Of a stretch of DNA of 64,000 nt, positions 41,588-50,100 are shown piece after piece. The translations under genes were made by a program, and so were the position numbers. The notes under the pieces were generated by a model, which was not told the DNA's origin, searched no databases, and worked only from the letters and a program-made list of their open reading frames with translations. The stretch comes from Aldehydirespirator sp965116665. GTDB lineage: Bacteria > Actinomycetota > Acidimicrobiia > Acidimicrobiales > Aldehydirespiratoraceae. The stretch's first letter is position 1, and each line of letters starts with the position of its first letter. The stretch lies in the NCBI GenBank assembly GCA_965116665.1, contig OZ220709.1, positions 3,720,001-3,784,000 on the forward strand, read 5' to 3'.

Positions 41588-42601
41588 CTAGTGTAATTTA
41601 GGATCGAGGCACCAGTCGATAACGGCTTGGGCAAGGCCCTGTGCAATACGTGGAGTCTGGGGCACCACGGTCGAGCCGGGCCCGAGGCGACACCAGACCG
41701 CCGGCATCCGGGTCTCGCGGAGGATGGGTAGCCGCATGCCGGCGGCCGGGGTTGGCTCCGCGAGCAGGGGAGCGAGCATCTCGGAGCATCGTCGCGCCAG
41801 CGCGCGGCCGCCCACCGACTCGAATCCCCTGGTGGCGAAGTACGAGAAGCCGAAATTGTCGACAGCCAAGGTCACCCCGAGATAGATGTCGCCGTTCCAC
41901 TGGTTGGAGGTTCGAGCCTGATGGCTCAGGTCAGGAGTGCTGAAGGACAACACCTCAGCCCCGACGTAGCGCAGGCGGCGAGCTACAGCCTGGGCGATCA
42001 CCGGGAGCTCGCCCGTGTCGCCGACCACTATGCGCCTGCCCTCCACGCTGCTGGGCTGATGTCGGAGCCGCTCGTGTTCACGTACCTCCGCGATGGTGAC
42101 CTCGGCCGAGGTCCGCCTGGTAAGCCGCTCAAGGGCCTCCACAGTCGATCTTCCCACCACGCCGTCGTCGGGCAGGCCGACGTTCTGCTGGAACTGCCGG
42201 ACCGCGGCCTGTGTCCTCGGCCCCAGGATCCCATCGACCCAATGCGAGTCGAAGCCGAGTTGCCCGAGGCGACGTTGCAACTCCGCTACGTCATCACCGC
42301 GCATCATCGGGGCCCGGTAGTAGAGAAGCCGGTCCCCGAGCCGGTGGTCGGCCTCCACGAGAGCGTGCCAGGAGTGCGGCCCGCAGATGCCGTCGACCAC
42401 CAGGCCACGGTCACTCTGGAACTGGCGGAGGGATGCTTCGGTGGCCGCGCCGAATTCCTGATGGTCACTACCGACGCCGTACCCGATCAGCGCCAGCCTC
42501 TCCTGGAGGTCGCGAACAGCCTCGCCCGTGTCGCCGCGTCGTAACGGGAGAACCCCGGCTGCGGGGGAGTGGGGCAGGCCGTGATCAGAGGTACTCGGCA
42601 A
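41588..42601 (-). CDS. cwlM: CwlM-like protein: two peptidoglycan-binding domains plus degenerate amidase_3 domain
   Basis: 337 residues without signal peptide or membrane helix. Two PG_binding_1 domains (about 20-75, VRDLQERLALIGYGVG; about 98-155, VAELQRRLGQLGFDS) precede an amidase_3-like domain (about 185-335). The catalytic features of active amidases are not seen: no DPGHGG at the first strand (IVVGDTGEL instead), no S-H-A-N, and the usual Glu in PAVLVE is replaced (PAVWCRLG). In mycobacteria CwlM, at the same place between parB and trxA, is a cytoplasmic regulator of MurA. Regulatory rather than hydrolytic function is inferred. Confidence 0.85.
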   Translation of the reverse strand: MPSTSDHGLPHSPAAGVLPLRRGDTGEAVRDLQERLALIGYGVGSDHQEFGAATEASLRQFQSDRGLVVDGICGPHSWHALVEADHRLGDRLLYYRAPMMRGDDVAELQRRLGQLGFDSHWVDGILGPRTQAAVRQFQQNVGLPDDGVVGRSTVEALERLTRRTSAEVTIAEVREHERLRHQPSSVEGRRIVVGDTGELPVIAQAVARRLRYVGAEVLSFSTPDLSHQARTSNQWNGDIYLGVTLAVDNFGFSYFATRGFESVGGRALARRCSEMLAPLLAEPTPAAGMRLPILRETRMPAVWCRLGPGSTVVPQTPRIAQGLAQAVIDWCLDPKLH

Positions 42602-42911
42602 GTTCGCCCAGCAGAGCCGCCTTCGGCTTGGCTCCCACTACTCGCTTGGCCGGCTCTCCGTCATTGAAGAGGATCAGGGTGGGGATGCTCATGACCCCGA
42701 ACCTCCGTGCGATGTTGGGGGCATCATCCACATTGAGCTTGGCCACCGTCAGCTTGCCCTCCTGCTCGGACGCGATCTCGTCCAAGATGGGCGCGATCAT
42801 CTTGCAGGGTCCGCACCATTCGGCCCAGAAGTCCACGAGGACGGGCGTGGACGCACCCTTGATCTCCTCGTCGAAGGTCGCGTCGCTGAGAGTGATGGTT
42901 GACTGGGCCAT
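42585..42911 (-). CDS. trxA: Thioredoxin
   Basis: 108 residues. The active site is VDFWAEWCGPCKMIAP at about residues 27-42, and the C-terminal SIPTLILFNDGEP carries the cis-Pro. It is a normal cytoplasmic thioredoxin, reduced by the neighbouring TrxB. It overlaps cwlM by 17 bases. Confidence 0.98.
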   Translation of the reverse strand: MAQSTITLSDATFDEEIKGASTPVLVDFWAEWCGPCKMIAPILDEIASEQEGKLTVAKLNVDDAPNIARRFGVMSIPTLILFNDGEPAKRVVGAKPKAALLGELAEYL

Positions 42912-42999
42912 TGAGGGTGTCCTTTACGTCGTAGTGATCACCCTACCGGGGGGTGAGCGCGGACTGATCGGCAGCCAATCGCGGCCTAGCGTGGTCATT

Positions 43000-43093
43000 C
43001 CCGCTCTTGTTCGCTTCGCTCACGGGCCGCTCGGGCCACGGCCCCGCCCGTATGGGCCGGGTTCGCTCAGCTATCCGCGGGGCCTCTGGGGGT
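43000..43093 (-). repeat. Dispersed repeat, copy A (3' end of trxB)
   Basis: The 44-base core 43000-43043, read on the minus strand, begins GGCCGTGGCCCGAGCGGCCC and ends AACAAGAGCGGG. Flanking similarity to copy B continues to about 43093 (GCGGGGCCTCT), reaching the last codons of trxB. The core matches copy B (45363-45406) with one difference and copy C (52671-52714) with a few. It lies in the trxB-trxA spacer. Confidence 0.85.
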
Positions 43094-44063
43094 GACTCTC
43101 CAGATACCGCTCGGCTTCGATGGCCGCCATGCATCCCGAGCCGGCTGCGGTGACCGCCTGGCGGTAGTAGTCGTCCTGCACGTCCCCGCAGGCGAATACG
43201 CCTTCGACTGCGGTCTTGGTGGAGTTCGGTTCGGTGACGAGGTAGCCGTTGGCCTTCATCTGCAGCTGGCCCGCGAAGAGGTCCGTGTTGGGCGAATGGC
43301 CGATGGCGATGAAGCAGCCGGTCACGTCGAGAACCGATGTCTCGCCGGTGACGGTGTCGCGGACGCGCAGACCGTTGAGCGCATGCTCGCCGAGGTATTC
43401 CTCCACGACGGTGTTCCACATGAACTCGATCCGGTCGTTGTCGAAGGCCCGCTGCTGCATGATCTTCGAGGCCCTCAATGCGTCACGGCGGTGGATGATG
43501 GTGACCTTGGAGGCGAACCGGGTCAGGAAGGTTGACTCCTCCATTGCGGAGTCGCCTCCCCCGACCACCGCGATGTGCTGATCGCGGAAGAAGAAGCCGT
43601 CGCAAGTGGCGCAGGTGGACAGGCCGTGCCCCACCAGTTCGATCTCCCGGTCAAGCCCCAGCATGAGGGATTGGGCTCCGGTGGACACGATCACGGTCCA
43701 GGCTCGCAGGGTGGGCTCCGGCCCGTCGGGGTCGCCGGTCCAGATGCCGTAGGGCTGCGACGAGAGGTCCACCCGGGAGGCCTTCACGGTGTGGATCTGC
43801 GCCCCGAACCGGATGGCCTGCTCCCGGAATCGCTGCATCAGTTCGGGCCCCATGACGCCCTCGGGGAAGCCGGGATAGTTCTCGACGTCGGTGGTGAGCA
43901 TGAGCTGGCCGCCCGGCTGGTCGCTCGTCGAGCTCGGCTCACCTTCGAGCACCACCGGCGACAGGTTGGCCCGGGCGGAGTAGATCGCCGCGGTGAGCCC
44001 GGCCGGGCCGGAGCCGATTATCGCTACTTCCACCGGAGGGTCGGCGCGGCCGTCGAGGCTCAT
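43071..44063 (-). CDS. trxB: Thioredoxin-disulfide reductase
   Basis: 330 residues from ATG 44063; a TTG at 44129 would overlap the upstream gene. FAD motif VEVAIIGSGPAGLTAAIYSA, redox motif CATCDG at about residue 147 (family CATCDG/CAVCDG), NADPH motif AVVGGGDSAMEE, and C-terminal FACGDVQD are all present. It reduces thioredoxin with NADPH. The last few codons lie in the dispersed repeat, so the extreme C-terminus may be altered. Confidence 0.97.
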   Translation of the reverse strand: MSLDGRADPPVEVAIIGSGPAGLTAAIYSARANLSPVVLEGEPSSTSDQPGGQLMLTTDVENYPGFPEGVMGPELMQRFREQAIRFGAQIHTVKASRVDLSSQPYGIWTGDPDGPEPTLRAWTVIVSTGAQSLMLGLDREIELVGHGLSTCATCDGFFFRDQHIAVVGGGDSAMEESTFLTRFASKVTIIHRRDALRASKIMQQRAFDNDRIEFMWNTVVEEYLGEHALNGLRVRDTVTGETSVLDVTGCFIAIGHSPNTDLFAGQLQMKANGYLVTEPNSTKTAVEGVFACGDVQDDYYRQAVTAAGSGCMAAIEAERYLESHPQRPRG

Positions 44064-44112
44064 CTCAGTCAGGGTCCTTCCATGCTCGTGCCGGTTGGCG
44101 CCGCGGGTCGTA

Positions 44113-44544
44113 TCAAGCGACCGCGACAATCACACCGTAGAAGGCAACGCCTACCACGATGGCCGCGTCCAGGATCAAGGCCGCATACAGGGGCTTGGCT
44201 GAACCGGCCCGAGCCCGCCAGAAGCCCAGACCGATGATCGACACCAGCAACCCGACGAATCCGTGGGCAGCCCAGGTCGCAGAACCGACCCCGGCTCCTA
44301 TGGGCAGGTACGCGTCGGCCACCCGTATCGCCGCGATCGTGACGAGGACGACAACGGCGATGGCCGCGACGGCCGCCACCAGGCAATACACGACAACCCG
44401 GAGCAGGAGCACAACCCGGTCGGTGGTCTGAACACGGACAGCGTCCACGATCTCGACGATCTTGCCGGCGAGAGTGGCCGGCCAGTCGTCGGATCCCACG
44501 CTCAGGGTCGGCCGCTCGCGGCTACCGGTCTCGGGATCGGCCAT
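44113..44544 (-). CDS. Holin-X/DUF1469-type small membrane protein
   Basis: 143 residues. A polar N-terminus (about 1-45) is followed by four helices: VVLLLRVVVYCLVAAVAAIAVV as first, VGSATWAAHGFVGLLVSIIGL as a later one, and a C-terminal LILDAAIVVGVAFYGVIVAVA. Resembles actinobacterial phage-holin-family membrane proteins of unknown function. Between trxB and the anti-sigma gene. Confidence 0.6.
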   Translation of the reverse strand: MADPETGSRERPTLSVGSDDWPATLAGKIVEIVDAVRVQTTDRVVLLLRVVVYCLVAAVAAIAVVVLVTIAAIRVADAYLPIGAGVGSATWAAHGFVGLLVSIIGLGFWRARAGSAKPLYAALILDAAIVVGVAFYGVIVAVA

Positions 44545-44596
44545 AGGGAATGGAGCCTATCGGCGACCCAGTAGGGCCCTTCAAGGCAAGGTGGGG

Positions 44597-45709
44597 TCAA
44601 GAACCGGGCAGTTCGTGGACTCCGATCTCGCAGTCGGGCGGGGCCGCGTAGACGATGACCGCAGTGCCATCGTCCCGGAGTGCGAATCCGGCGTCGAAGG
44701 TGACCGGATCCTCGGTTCCCACTGAGGCGACGAAGGATCGAGCCGTCTCGGCGCTCAGCGCCAGTGCCCGCTCCTGCACTGCCTCGGCGCATTCTCCCGA
44801 ATCGGCCATCGCACCATCCTCCAGGGCGGCAGACCAACTTGCTCCGATGGCCTCGAAGAGAGACTCGAGCGACTCCAGCGTGCCCAGATCCACGACCTGA
44901 GCAGCCGGGGAGCCATCGCCGTCATCGGTTCCTGCCGCCGTGGCCGCCGCGACGGTCGTCGTCGCAGCGGGCGCCTCTTGGGTCGGCGCGGCCTCTTCGT
45001 CGGCCAGCCTCGCCAGTTCGTCGGCCGTCGTCTCCGCTGCCTGGGTCGCTGTCTCGGCCTGCACCTCGGCCAGGGCCGCCTCCTCAGCGGGTGCTTCTTC
45101 GGCCATGGCCTCCTCAGGGGCTGCCATGTCCATCTCGGGCATCGGCTCCGCTTCGGCCGTGGGCGCGGCCTCGGTCATCGCCTCGGCTGCCATTGCCTCG
45201 GCTGCCATTTCGGCCGAGGCATCAGCGGGCGCGGATGCCTCCGCGGCCGTGTCGGCGTAGTCGTCACCGCCCCGGCTGGTGATCAGGCCAGTCCCGACGA
45301 CGGCGGCGAGCACGATCACCGCGGCGGCCATTGCGAGCAGGAGGCGTTGGGGCCGCCGAAGAGCCCGCTCTTGTTCGCTGCGCTCACGGGCCGCTCGGGC
45401 CACGGCCCCGCCCGCTTGGAACGGGTTCGCTTGCCTGCCCGCGGGGCCTCTAGGCGGCACGACCTCGGCTTCCAGGCGGGTCGCGGCCTCGGCGTCGGCA
45501 ACGCCGAGGGCCGCACCGATGAGATCGTTCCGCAGACCGGCCGGCAGTGGCGTGACGGGCTCGGCCACCGCATCGCGCACCGCCCGGAACTCCTCCACGC
45601 GGGCCAGCAGGGCGTCGCTCGCCTCGACCTCAGCGATCTCGGCGGGGGTTGCCTCGCCGTCGAGATAGGCCGAGACGAGTTCGTCTTCGTGGAGCCGTTC
45701 GTCACTCAT
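44597..45709 (-). CDS. Transmembrane anti-sigma factor with dispersed-repeat insertion
   Basis: 370 residues. The N-terminal anti-sigma segment (HEDELVSAYLDGEATPAEIAEVE) lacks the zinc-binding HxxxCxxC set. A helix (LLLAMAAAVIVLAAVVGTGLI) lies at about 125-147. The outer part begins with about 120 residues of Ala/Glu/Met/Thr-rich low complexity, then a folded C-terminus with two cysteines (SGECAE, PDCEIG). Residues about 85-118, just before the helix, are encoded by repeat copy B. ATG overlaps the sigma stop as ATGA, so it should hold the neighbouring sigma factor. In mycobacteria the sigM/anti-sigma pair sits here. Confidence 0.82.
   Translation of the reverse strand: MSDERLHEDELVSAYLDGEATPAEIAEVEASDALLARVEEFRAVRDAVAEPVTPLPAGLRNDLIGAALGVADAEAATRLEAEVVPPRGPAGRQANPFQAGGAVARAARERSEQERALRRPQRLLLAMAAAVIVLAAVVGTGLITSRGGDDYADTAAEASAPADASAEMAAEAMAAEAMTEAAPTAEAEPMPEMDMAAPEEAMAEEAPAEEAALAEVQAETATQAAETTADELARLADEEAAPTQEAPAATTTVAAATAAGTDDGDGSPAAQVVDLGTLESLESLFEAIGASWSAALEDGAMADSGECAEAVQERALALSAETARSFVASVGTEDPVTFDAGFALRDDGTAVIVYAAPPDCEIGVHELPGS
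45363..45457 (-). repeat. Dispersed repeat, copy B (in frame within anti-sigma gene)
   Basis: About 95 bases alignable with copy A end to end, core 45363-45406. It is read through as the residues GRQANPFQAGGAVARAARE and SEQERA, with no stop, between the cytoplasmic domain and the membrane helix. Same orientation relative to the coding strand as copies A and C. Confidence 0.9.
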
Positions 45710-46290
45710 GGTTCGCTTGCCTCGTCGTTACGACGTTGCGGGGTGTCGTGGTGGTTCCCGCCGTTGACGCTCATCGCTTCGGCCAACCGGGCCCGGCCCC
45801 GCGCGATCCGGGACCTCACGGTTCCGGGCGGGATCCGCAGGATCTGCCCGATCTCGGCGTAATCGCAGCCGGCCACATCCCTGAGCACGACCGGCGCCCG
45901 GAATTCCTCGGGCAGCGCGGCGAGAGCCGCGTCGAGGTCGAGACGCACGGCCACCGAGGCCGGATCGTCGCCAACCGATGCCGCGGCCAGGCGGTCGTCG
46001 CTCTCAGTTGTCGCCGGCACCGGGCGCCGGCTCCGTCGACGCAGTTCGTCGAGGGCCGCGTTGGTGGCTACCCGGTAGGCCCAGGTCGAGAACTTCGCCT
46101 TGCCACCGAAGCGGGGGAGTCCCCGGACGATGGCGATGAGCGCTTCCTGGGTGGCGTCCTGGCCGTCGGCATCATTGCCGGCGAGTCGGCGGCAGATGCG
46201 GTGGATCTGGTCCTGGTGTCGCCGCAGCAACTGCTCGAGGGCACGCCGGTCTCCGGCTTGGGCAGCCTTCGTGAGTCCGGCGTCGTCCAG
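45706..46290 (-). CDS. ECF-type RNA polymerase sigma factor, start codon unclear
   Basis: Region 2 is ALEQLLRRHQDQIHRICRRL then DATQEALIAIVRGLPRF and FSTWAYRVATNAALDEL. Region 4 is LPEEFRAPVVLRDVAG, DYAEIGQILRIPPGTVRSRI. Family similarity begins at about 46281 (LTKAAQAGDRRALEQLL). The first canonical start is TTG 46230, which would cut region 2.1. Upstream in frame only CTG 46290 and ATT 46302 (with AGAGGG ahead) are possible, and the frame stays open to the degV stop at 46375. I list the CTG position. Coupled to its anti-sigma gene by ATGA. Confidence 0.85.
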   Translation of the reverse strand: MDDAGLTKAAQAGDRRALEQLLRRHQDQIHRICRRLAGNDADGQDATQEALIAIVRGLPRFGGKAKFSTWAYRVATNAALDELRRRSRRPVPATTESDDRLAAASVGDDPASVAVRLDLDAALAALPEEFRAPVVLRDVAGCDYAEIGQILRIPPGTVRSRIARGRARLAEAMSVNGGNHHDTPQRRNDEASEP

Positions 46291-46374
46291 ATCGTTGCGA
46301 ATCTTCGAATCCCTCTGCCTTGCTCGCGGTCCCCCAGCTTGCCGCGCCCGCTCTCTGCGTTCCGCCTCGGAAGG

Positions 46375-47223
46375 TCAGGTGGCTGGGACCTGGTAGGCCA
46401 TGCCCAGGACTCCCTGACCGGCGTGGGTGCCGACCACCGGACCGACCTTGCAGACCCGGATTTCGCCGTCATGGACCGCGGCCAGCATGTCGCAGAAGTC
46501 GCCTACGTCGGCAGCCTCTCCGTGCATCACTGCCAGATACTCCACGGGTGCGGCGGCGCGTACCGTGTCGCGCAGCCAGCCCAGTGCCTTGCGGCGGGTG
46601 CGCTGCTTGGCGGCCTCCTCGACCTCACCGCTGGAGATGTCGACTATGGGCTTGATCGACAGCAACGAGCCGAGCATGGCCTGCGCGCCGCCGATGCGCC
46701 CCCCCTTGCGGAGGTTCTCGAGCGTGTCGAGCGTGCCGAACACATGCGTGCGCGCCGAGGCATCGACCACGAACGCCTCGATGGTGTCGGCGCTGTCGCC
46801 GGCTGCCGCCATCCGGGCCGCCTGCAGCACCAGCGTGCCGAGGCCGGCGGTAACCGACTTGCTGTCCAAGACCCTGATGTCGGCATCGTCGCGCTCGGCA
46901 CGGATCGATTCGGCGGCCTGCACCGCTGATTGCATCGTGGCCGAGATCGCCGACGACAGGTTGATGGACAGCACCGCCTCGCAACCAGCGTCCAGGAAAC
47001 GGGCGAAGGCCTGCTCGAAGCGTCCGGGCGGCGGGGCTGCGGTCTGCGGGAGTTCGTCGGCGGTTGCCATCCGCCGGTAGAAGTCCTCGACCGTGATCTG
47101 CTCGCGGTCCACGAACTCGTCGGTCCCGAAACGGATGAACAGCGGGACGATCTCGACGTCGAGCCCGTCAAGTTCCTCGCTGCTCAGATCGCATGAGCTG
47201 TCGGTGACGATGCCAACGGTCAT
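46375..47223 (-). CDS. DegV family fatty-acid-binding protein
   Basis: 282 residues. MTVGIVTDSSCDLSSEEL starts the typical DegV fold. AAPPPGRFEQAF and LSINLSSAISATMQSA hold the lipid-binding Ser/Thr residues, and LRKGGRIGG is diagnostic. In Firmicutes the related FakB proteins present fatty acids to a kinase FakA; no fakA is nearby. It is inserted between the sigma and DUF6049 genes and shares its reading frame with the downstream sigma gene across one TGA. Confidence 0.92.
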   Translation of the reverse strand: MTVGIVTDSSCDLSSEELDGLDVEIVPLFIRFGTDEFVDREQITVEDFYRRMATADELPQTAAPPPGRFEQAFARFLDAGCEAVLSINLSSAISATMQSAVQAAESIRAERDDADIRVLDSKSVTAGLGTLVLQAARMAAAGDSADTIEAFVVDASARTHVFGTLDTLENLRKGGRIGGAQAMLGSLLSIKPIVDISSGEVEEAAKQRTRRKALGWLRDTVRAAAPVEYLAVMHGEAADVGDFCDMLAAVHDGEIRVCKVGPVVGTHAGQGVLGMAYQVPAT

Positions 47224-47224
47224 G

Positions 47225-49276
47225 TCATGTCCTCGTGTGATCGCCGGATGAAGGAATGCCCGTCTCGCTGCCGGCCTCGACGCTGTCGCTCACCGAGCTG
47301 GGTGCTGCGACCGTAGCACCACTGTTCTCCGTATCGCGAGCACGCCGGCGCAATGTCTGCAGCCACCACGCAGCCAGCGCGACAGCGGCCAGCACAAGGA
47401 TCAGGAAACCGATCCCTTCGGCGTCGGCAAATCGCACAGTGAAGGTCCCGGTAGCGAGGGTGATGGTGCTGGCCTGATCCGGCGTTGTCACTGTCACCCG
47501 CACCGAGGTACGGCCCGATGCAGCTACTTCGACCGGGACCAGGAGCTCGTTGCGGCCCGCTTCCAGGGTGAAGACGCCACGCTCGTCACCGGTGAAGGCG
47601 ATCTCGGCGGAGGCCAGCTCCAGCGCCACCGTCACCGGCGCGGCGCGGTTGTTCACCAGCGTCACCGGCAAGTCGGCGCTGCGGGTGGTGACGGTTATCG
47701 GACCGCGCCCCACAAACTCCACTCCTGCCGCGCCCTGCGTCACCTGCCGGTCGACGGCGTTCAGGAACCCGGTGCGCTCACCGGTCGTGAGGTGCTCGCT
47801 GGCGCTGACCGCGAGCAGAGTCCGTAGCGGGGCGGTCAGGAAGGGATCGTCGGGCAGGAACGACTCGTAGGCCTCCAGTCGTTGCTCCACCTGGATTCGC
47901 CGGGCCATGTAGAGGCCGAAGTCCCCCGGATCAGAAGTCCGATCGGTTCCTGCGAGACTGGCTGTGCCCACCGGCGCCTGCCGTGCGAGCACATCGTCCA
48001 CGGTGGCCGGGTCCAGGCTCGGACCGGCACCGATGCCGTCAAGCAGCAGCGCGAGCGCGGCCGGCTCGACTTCGGCCGCGACCGCGGACACGACAACGGC
48101 GCCCGGGGTTCCCTCGGCCGCCATCCGGGACAGTTCGGCAAGTGCCCACTGCGCTCCCAGCTCCGCGTCTGCCCGCTGCAACATGGCGCTGAGGCTTGGA
48201 TCGGACTGAACCAGGAGGTAACTGCGGTCGGAGGCGTCGGCTATCGACGTGACCGGCGGCAAGGGCCCGCCTTCGACACCGATGGCGTTCGCCACGAACG
48301 CGTTCACTCCGGTCGCCGGTTCGGTCACGGCCCTGGCCACCCGTAGGGCCGGAGGATGTTCGACATGCATGACCGGACTGGCTTCCAGGCCGGCCCAGCG
48401 CAGCGCCTCGGCGCTCTTTCGCAGCCCGTCGAGGATCACGTCGATTCGGACTGCCCTCGTCCAGTCATAGAGGTCGAGGCTCGTCCACGTAGTGGTGAGC
48501 AGTTGCCGGCTCTGCAGTGCAGCGCGCAGTACCGCCACGCTGGCGTCGTCCCCGATGAGGGCCAGCCCGTCGAGGGTCTCGGGGCTCACCGCGACGGAGA
48601 GGGGCACGCCGCTGCGCTCGATGAGGACCTCGGCGAGGCCGAGCACCCGGCTGAGCGAAGCCTCGTCGACTGCCGCGCTGCCGTCAGCCAGGTGAGAGGG
48701 CGGCAGCCGTAGGTCGAGAACCACAGCAACCGTCAACGCATGCCCGGCCGGGTCATCCGCGCCGGGAGTCAGGAACGTGGTCAGGCCTCGCACCGCGGCA
48801 CCCGTGGCGTCGATCACCTCCAGTTGCAGTGGAAGAGGTCGTGGGTCGTCGAAGATCGGGCTCGTCAGAGCCTCTCGGGGTGGCTGGATGGGCACCGACA
48901 GGACGACGCCTTGATCGTCCGTGGAGATGACACGGGCATTCTCGACGGTCCATTCCGCGAGCAGCGGCGTCGGTGGGGAGCCGCTCGTCGCCTCCAGCAG
49001 TTCGGCTCTGGTCGTTACTGGCCGGTACAAGCGGACTCTCAAGGTCCCGGTCGAGGGCTGGTCGGCAATGCGAAGACGGATGACCGCCGGCGATGAGGTT
49101 GTCGCCGCCGTCTGGCCGATGAGATCCACACCGAAGAGATCCACAACGGACAGGGGGGTCCGATCCTCGTCGACCTCCTTGGCGCCTGCTTCGGGGGCGT
49201 GGGCAACCGGGAAGGTCGCGGCGAGGCAGAGGGCCAGGACCGTGGTGGCGAGCCGCCAGCGGTAGGCCCGTCTCAT
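47225..49276 (-). CDS. DUF6049-type secreted, C-terminally anchored protein
   Basis: 683 residues from ATG 49276, coupled to the upstream acetyltransferase by ATGA. It has a signal peptide (LATTVLALCLAATFPVAHA), a long extracytoplasmic region with beta-rich segments near the C-terminus (ITVTTRSADLPVTLVNNRAAPVTVAL), one helix (IGFLILVLAAVALAAWWL) and a short basic tail. This matches the Rv3909-type protein found beside mviN/sigM and pcnA in mycobacteria, function unknown. The mviN neighbour itself is missing here. Confidence 0.8.
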   Translation of the reverse strand: MRRAYRWRLATTVLALCLAATFPVAHAPEAGAKEVDEDRTPLSVVDLFGVDLIGQTAATTSSPAVIRLRIADQPSTGTLRVRLYRPVTTRAELLEATSGSPPTPLLAEWTVENARVISTDDQGVVLSVPIQPPREALTSPIFDDPRPLPLQLEVIDATGAAVRGLTTFLTPGADDPAGHALTVAVVLDLRLPPSHLADGSAAVDEASLSRVLGLAEVLIERSGVPLSVAVSPETLDGLALIGDDASVAVLRAALQSRQLLTTTWTSLDLYDWTRAVRIDVILDGLRKSAEALRWAGLEASPVMHVEHPPALRVARAVTEPATGVNAFVANAIGVEGGPLPPVTSIADASDRSYLLVQSDPSLSAMLQRADAELGAQWALAELSRMAAEGTPGAVVVSAVAAEVEPAALALLLDGIGAGPSLDPATVDDVLARQAPVGTASLAGTDRTSDPGDFGLYMARRIQVEQRLEAYESFLPDDPFLTAPLRTLLAVSASEHLTTGERTGFLNAVDRQVTQGAAGVEFVGRGPITVTTRSADLPVTLVNNRAAPVTVALELASAEIAFTGDERGVFTLEAGRNELLVPVEVAASGRTSVRVTVTTPDQASTITLATGTFTVRFADAEGIGFLILVLAAVALAAWWLQTLRRRARDTENSGATVAAPSSVSDSVEAGSETGIPSSGDHTRT

Positions 49277-49980
49277 CGTAGGTCGCGATACAGGACCGCG
49301 AGCCGGTCGGGTGCCGTGCGGAACCCGCAGCGCTGGTAAAGGCCGAGGGCCCGCTCGTTGCCGGGCTGCGTGTTCACGAGGGCGGTGCGGGCCCCTCCAC
49401 GCCTCAGCCACATCAGAGCGTCCGATACGAGCAGGGTGCCCAGCCCGCGGCCCTGGCTGCGGGCCGCCACCGCCAGTCGTTGCACGTAGCCCTGGGATCT
49501 CGCTCGCCCGGTGATGCTGTAGGCCTGGACTTCGGTGCCGCGGTTGACTCGCCAGCGGCTGGCCGGTGTGGCTGTGCGGGCCTCGTGGATGCCGTCGGCG
49601 TCGAGACGCCAGAACGGATCGAAGGCGGCCGCGTCGACCTGCAGCACGACGTCGAGGTCGCGCCACCGGCCGCGGCGGGTGCGAGCCGTCGCGTTCACGA
49701 GCCCCCGAACCTCGGTCTCGAGATCGCGGCTGAGGGTCACCAGTTCGGAGCGGACATTGAACCCGTCGCCGATCAGAGCGTCGCGCTCACGGGGGCCCAC
49801 AGCCGTGGTGAAGACGGCGCGGTATCCCTGATCGTGGAGCCGATCCCGCAGCGCGGCCAGCACCCACGGCGCCAGAGTGGCGGCTGCCGATGCGACCGCC
49901 AGATAGGCCACATCGCCAGCACCCTGCCAGGCACCCACGCGAAATCGCGCCGATCCGATGCTCACCGGGGTCACGGCCAT
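49273..49980 (-). CDS. GNAT-family N-acetyltransferase
   Basis: 235 residues from ATG 49980; ATG 50040 is an alternative, neither with a strong ribosome site. The C-terminal half has the acetyl-CoA motif VQRLAVAARSQGRGLGTLLV and NERALGLYQRCGFRTAPDRL. The N-terminal half is a weaker, GNAT-like region (VFTTAVGPRERDAL), so a two-lobed fold is possible. It is divergent from the HDAC-like gene and coupled to the DUF6049 gene. Substrate unknown; an adjacent deacetylase suggests, but does not show, an acetylation pair. Confidence 0.8.
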   Translation of the reverse strand: MAVTPVSIGSARFRVGAWQGAGDVAYLAVASAAATLAPWVLAALRDRLHDQGYRAVFTTAVGPRERDALIGDGFNVRSELVTLSRDLETEVRGLVNATARTRRGRWRDLDVVLQVDAAAFDPFWRLDADGIHEARTATPASRWRVNRGTEVQAYSITGRARSQGYVQRLAVAARSQGRGLGTLLVSDALMWLRRGGARTALVNTQPGNERALGLYQRCGFRTAPDRLAVLYRDLR

Positions 49981-50100
49981 GCCTCTGAGCCCGAGTACCT
50001 GCTCCGTGTGCCGCCGACAGGTCGTCCTGGCATGTCCCATAACGATACGCCGCCGGGGCAGGCGCCGAATCGGCTCGGAGGCGGGCGGTACCATCCGGCC

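Noticed and set aside
46375..46377. Programmed readthrough of the degV stop to make a DegV-sigma fusion
   Set aside because: The open frame allows it, but no recoding signal is visible and an alternative start or reinitiation is simpler. Kept only as an option in the sigma finding.
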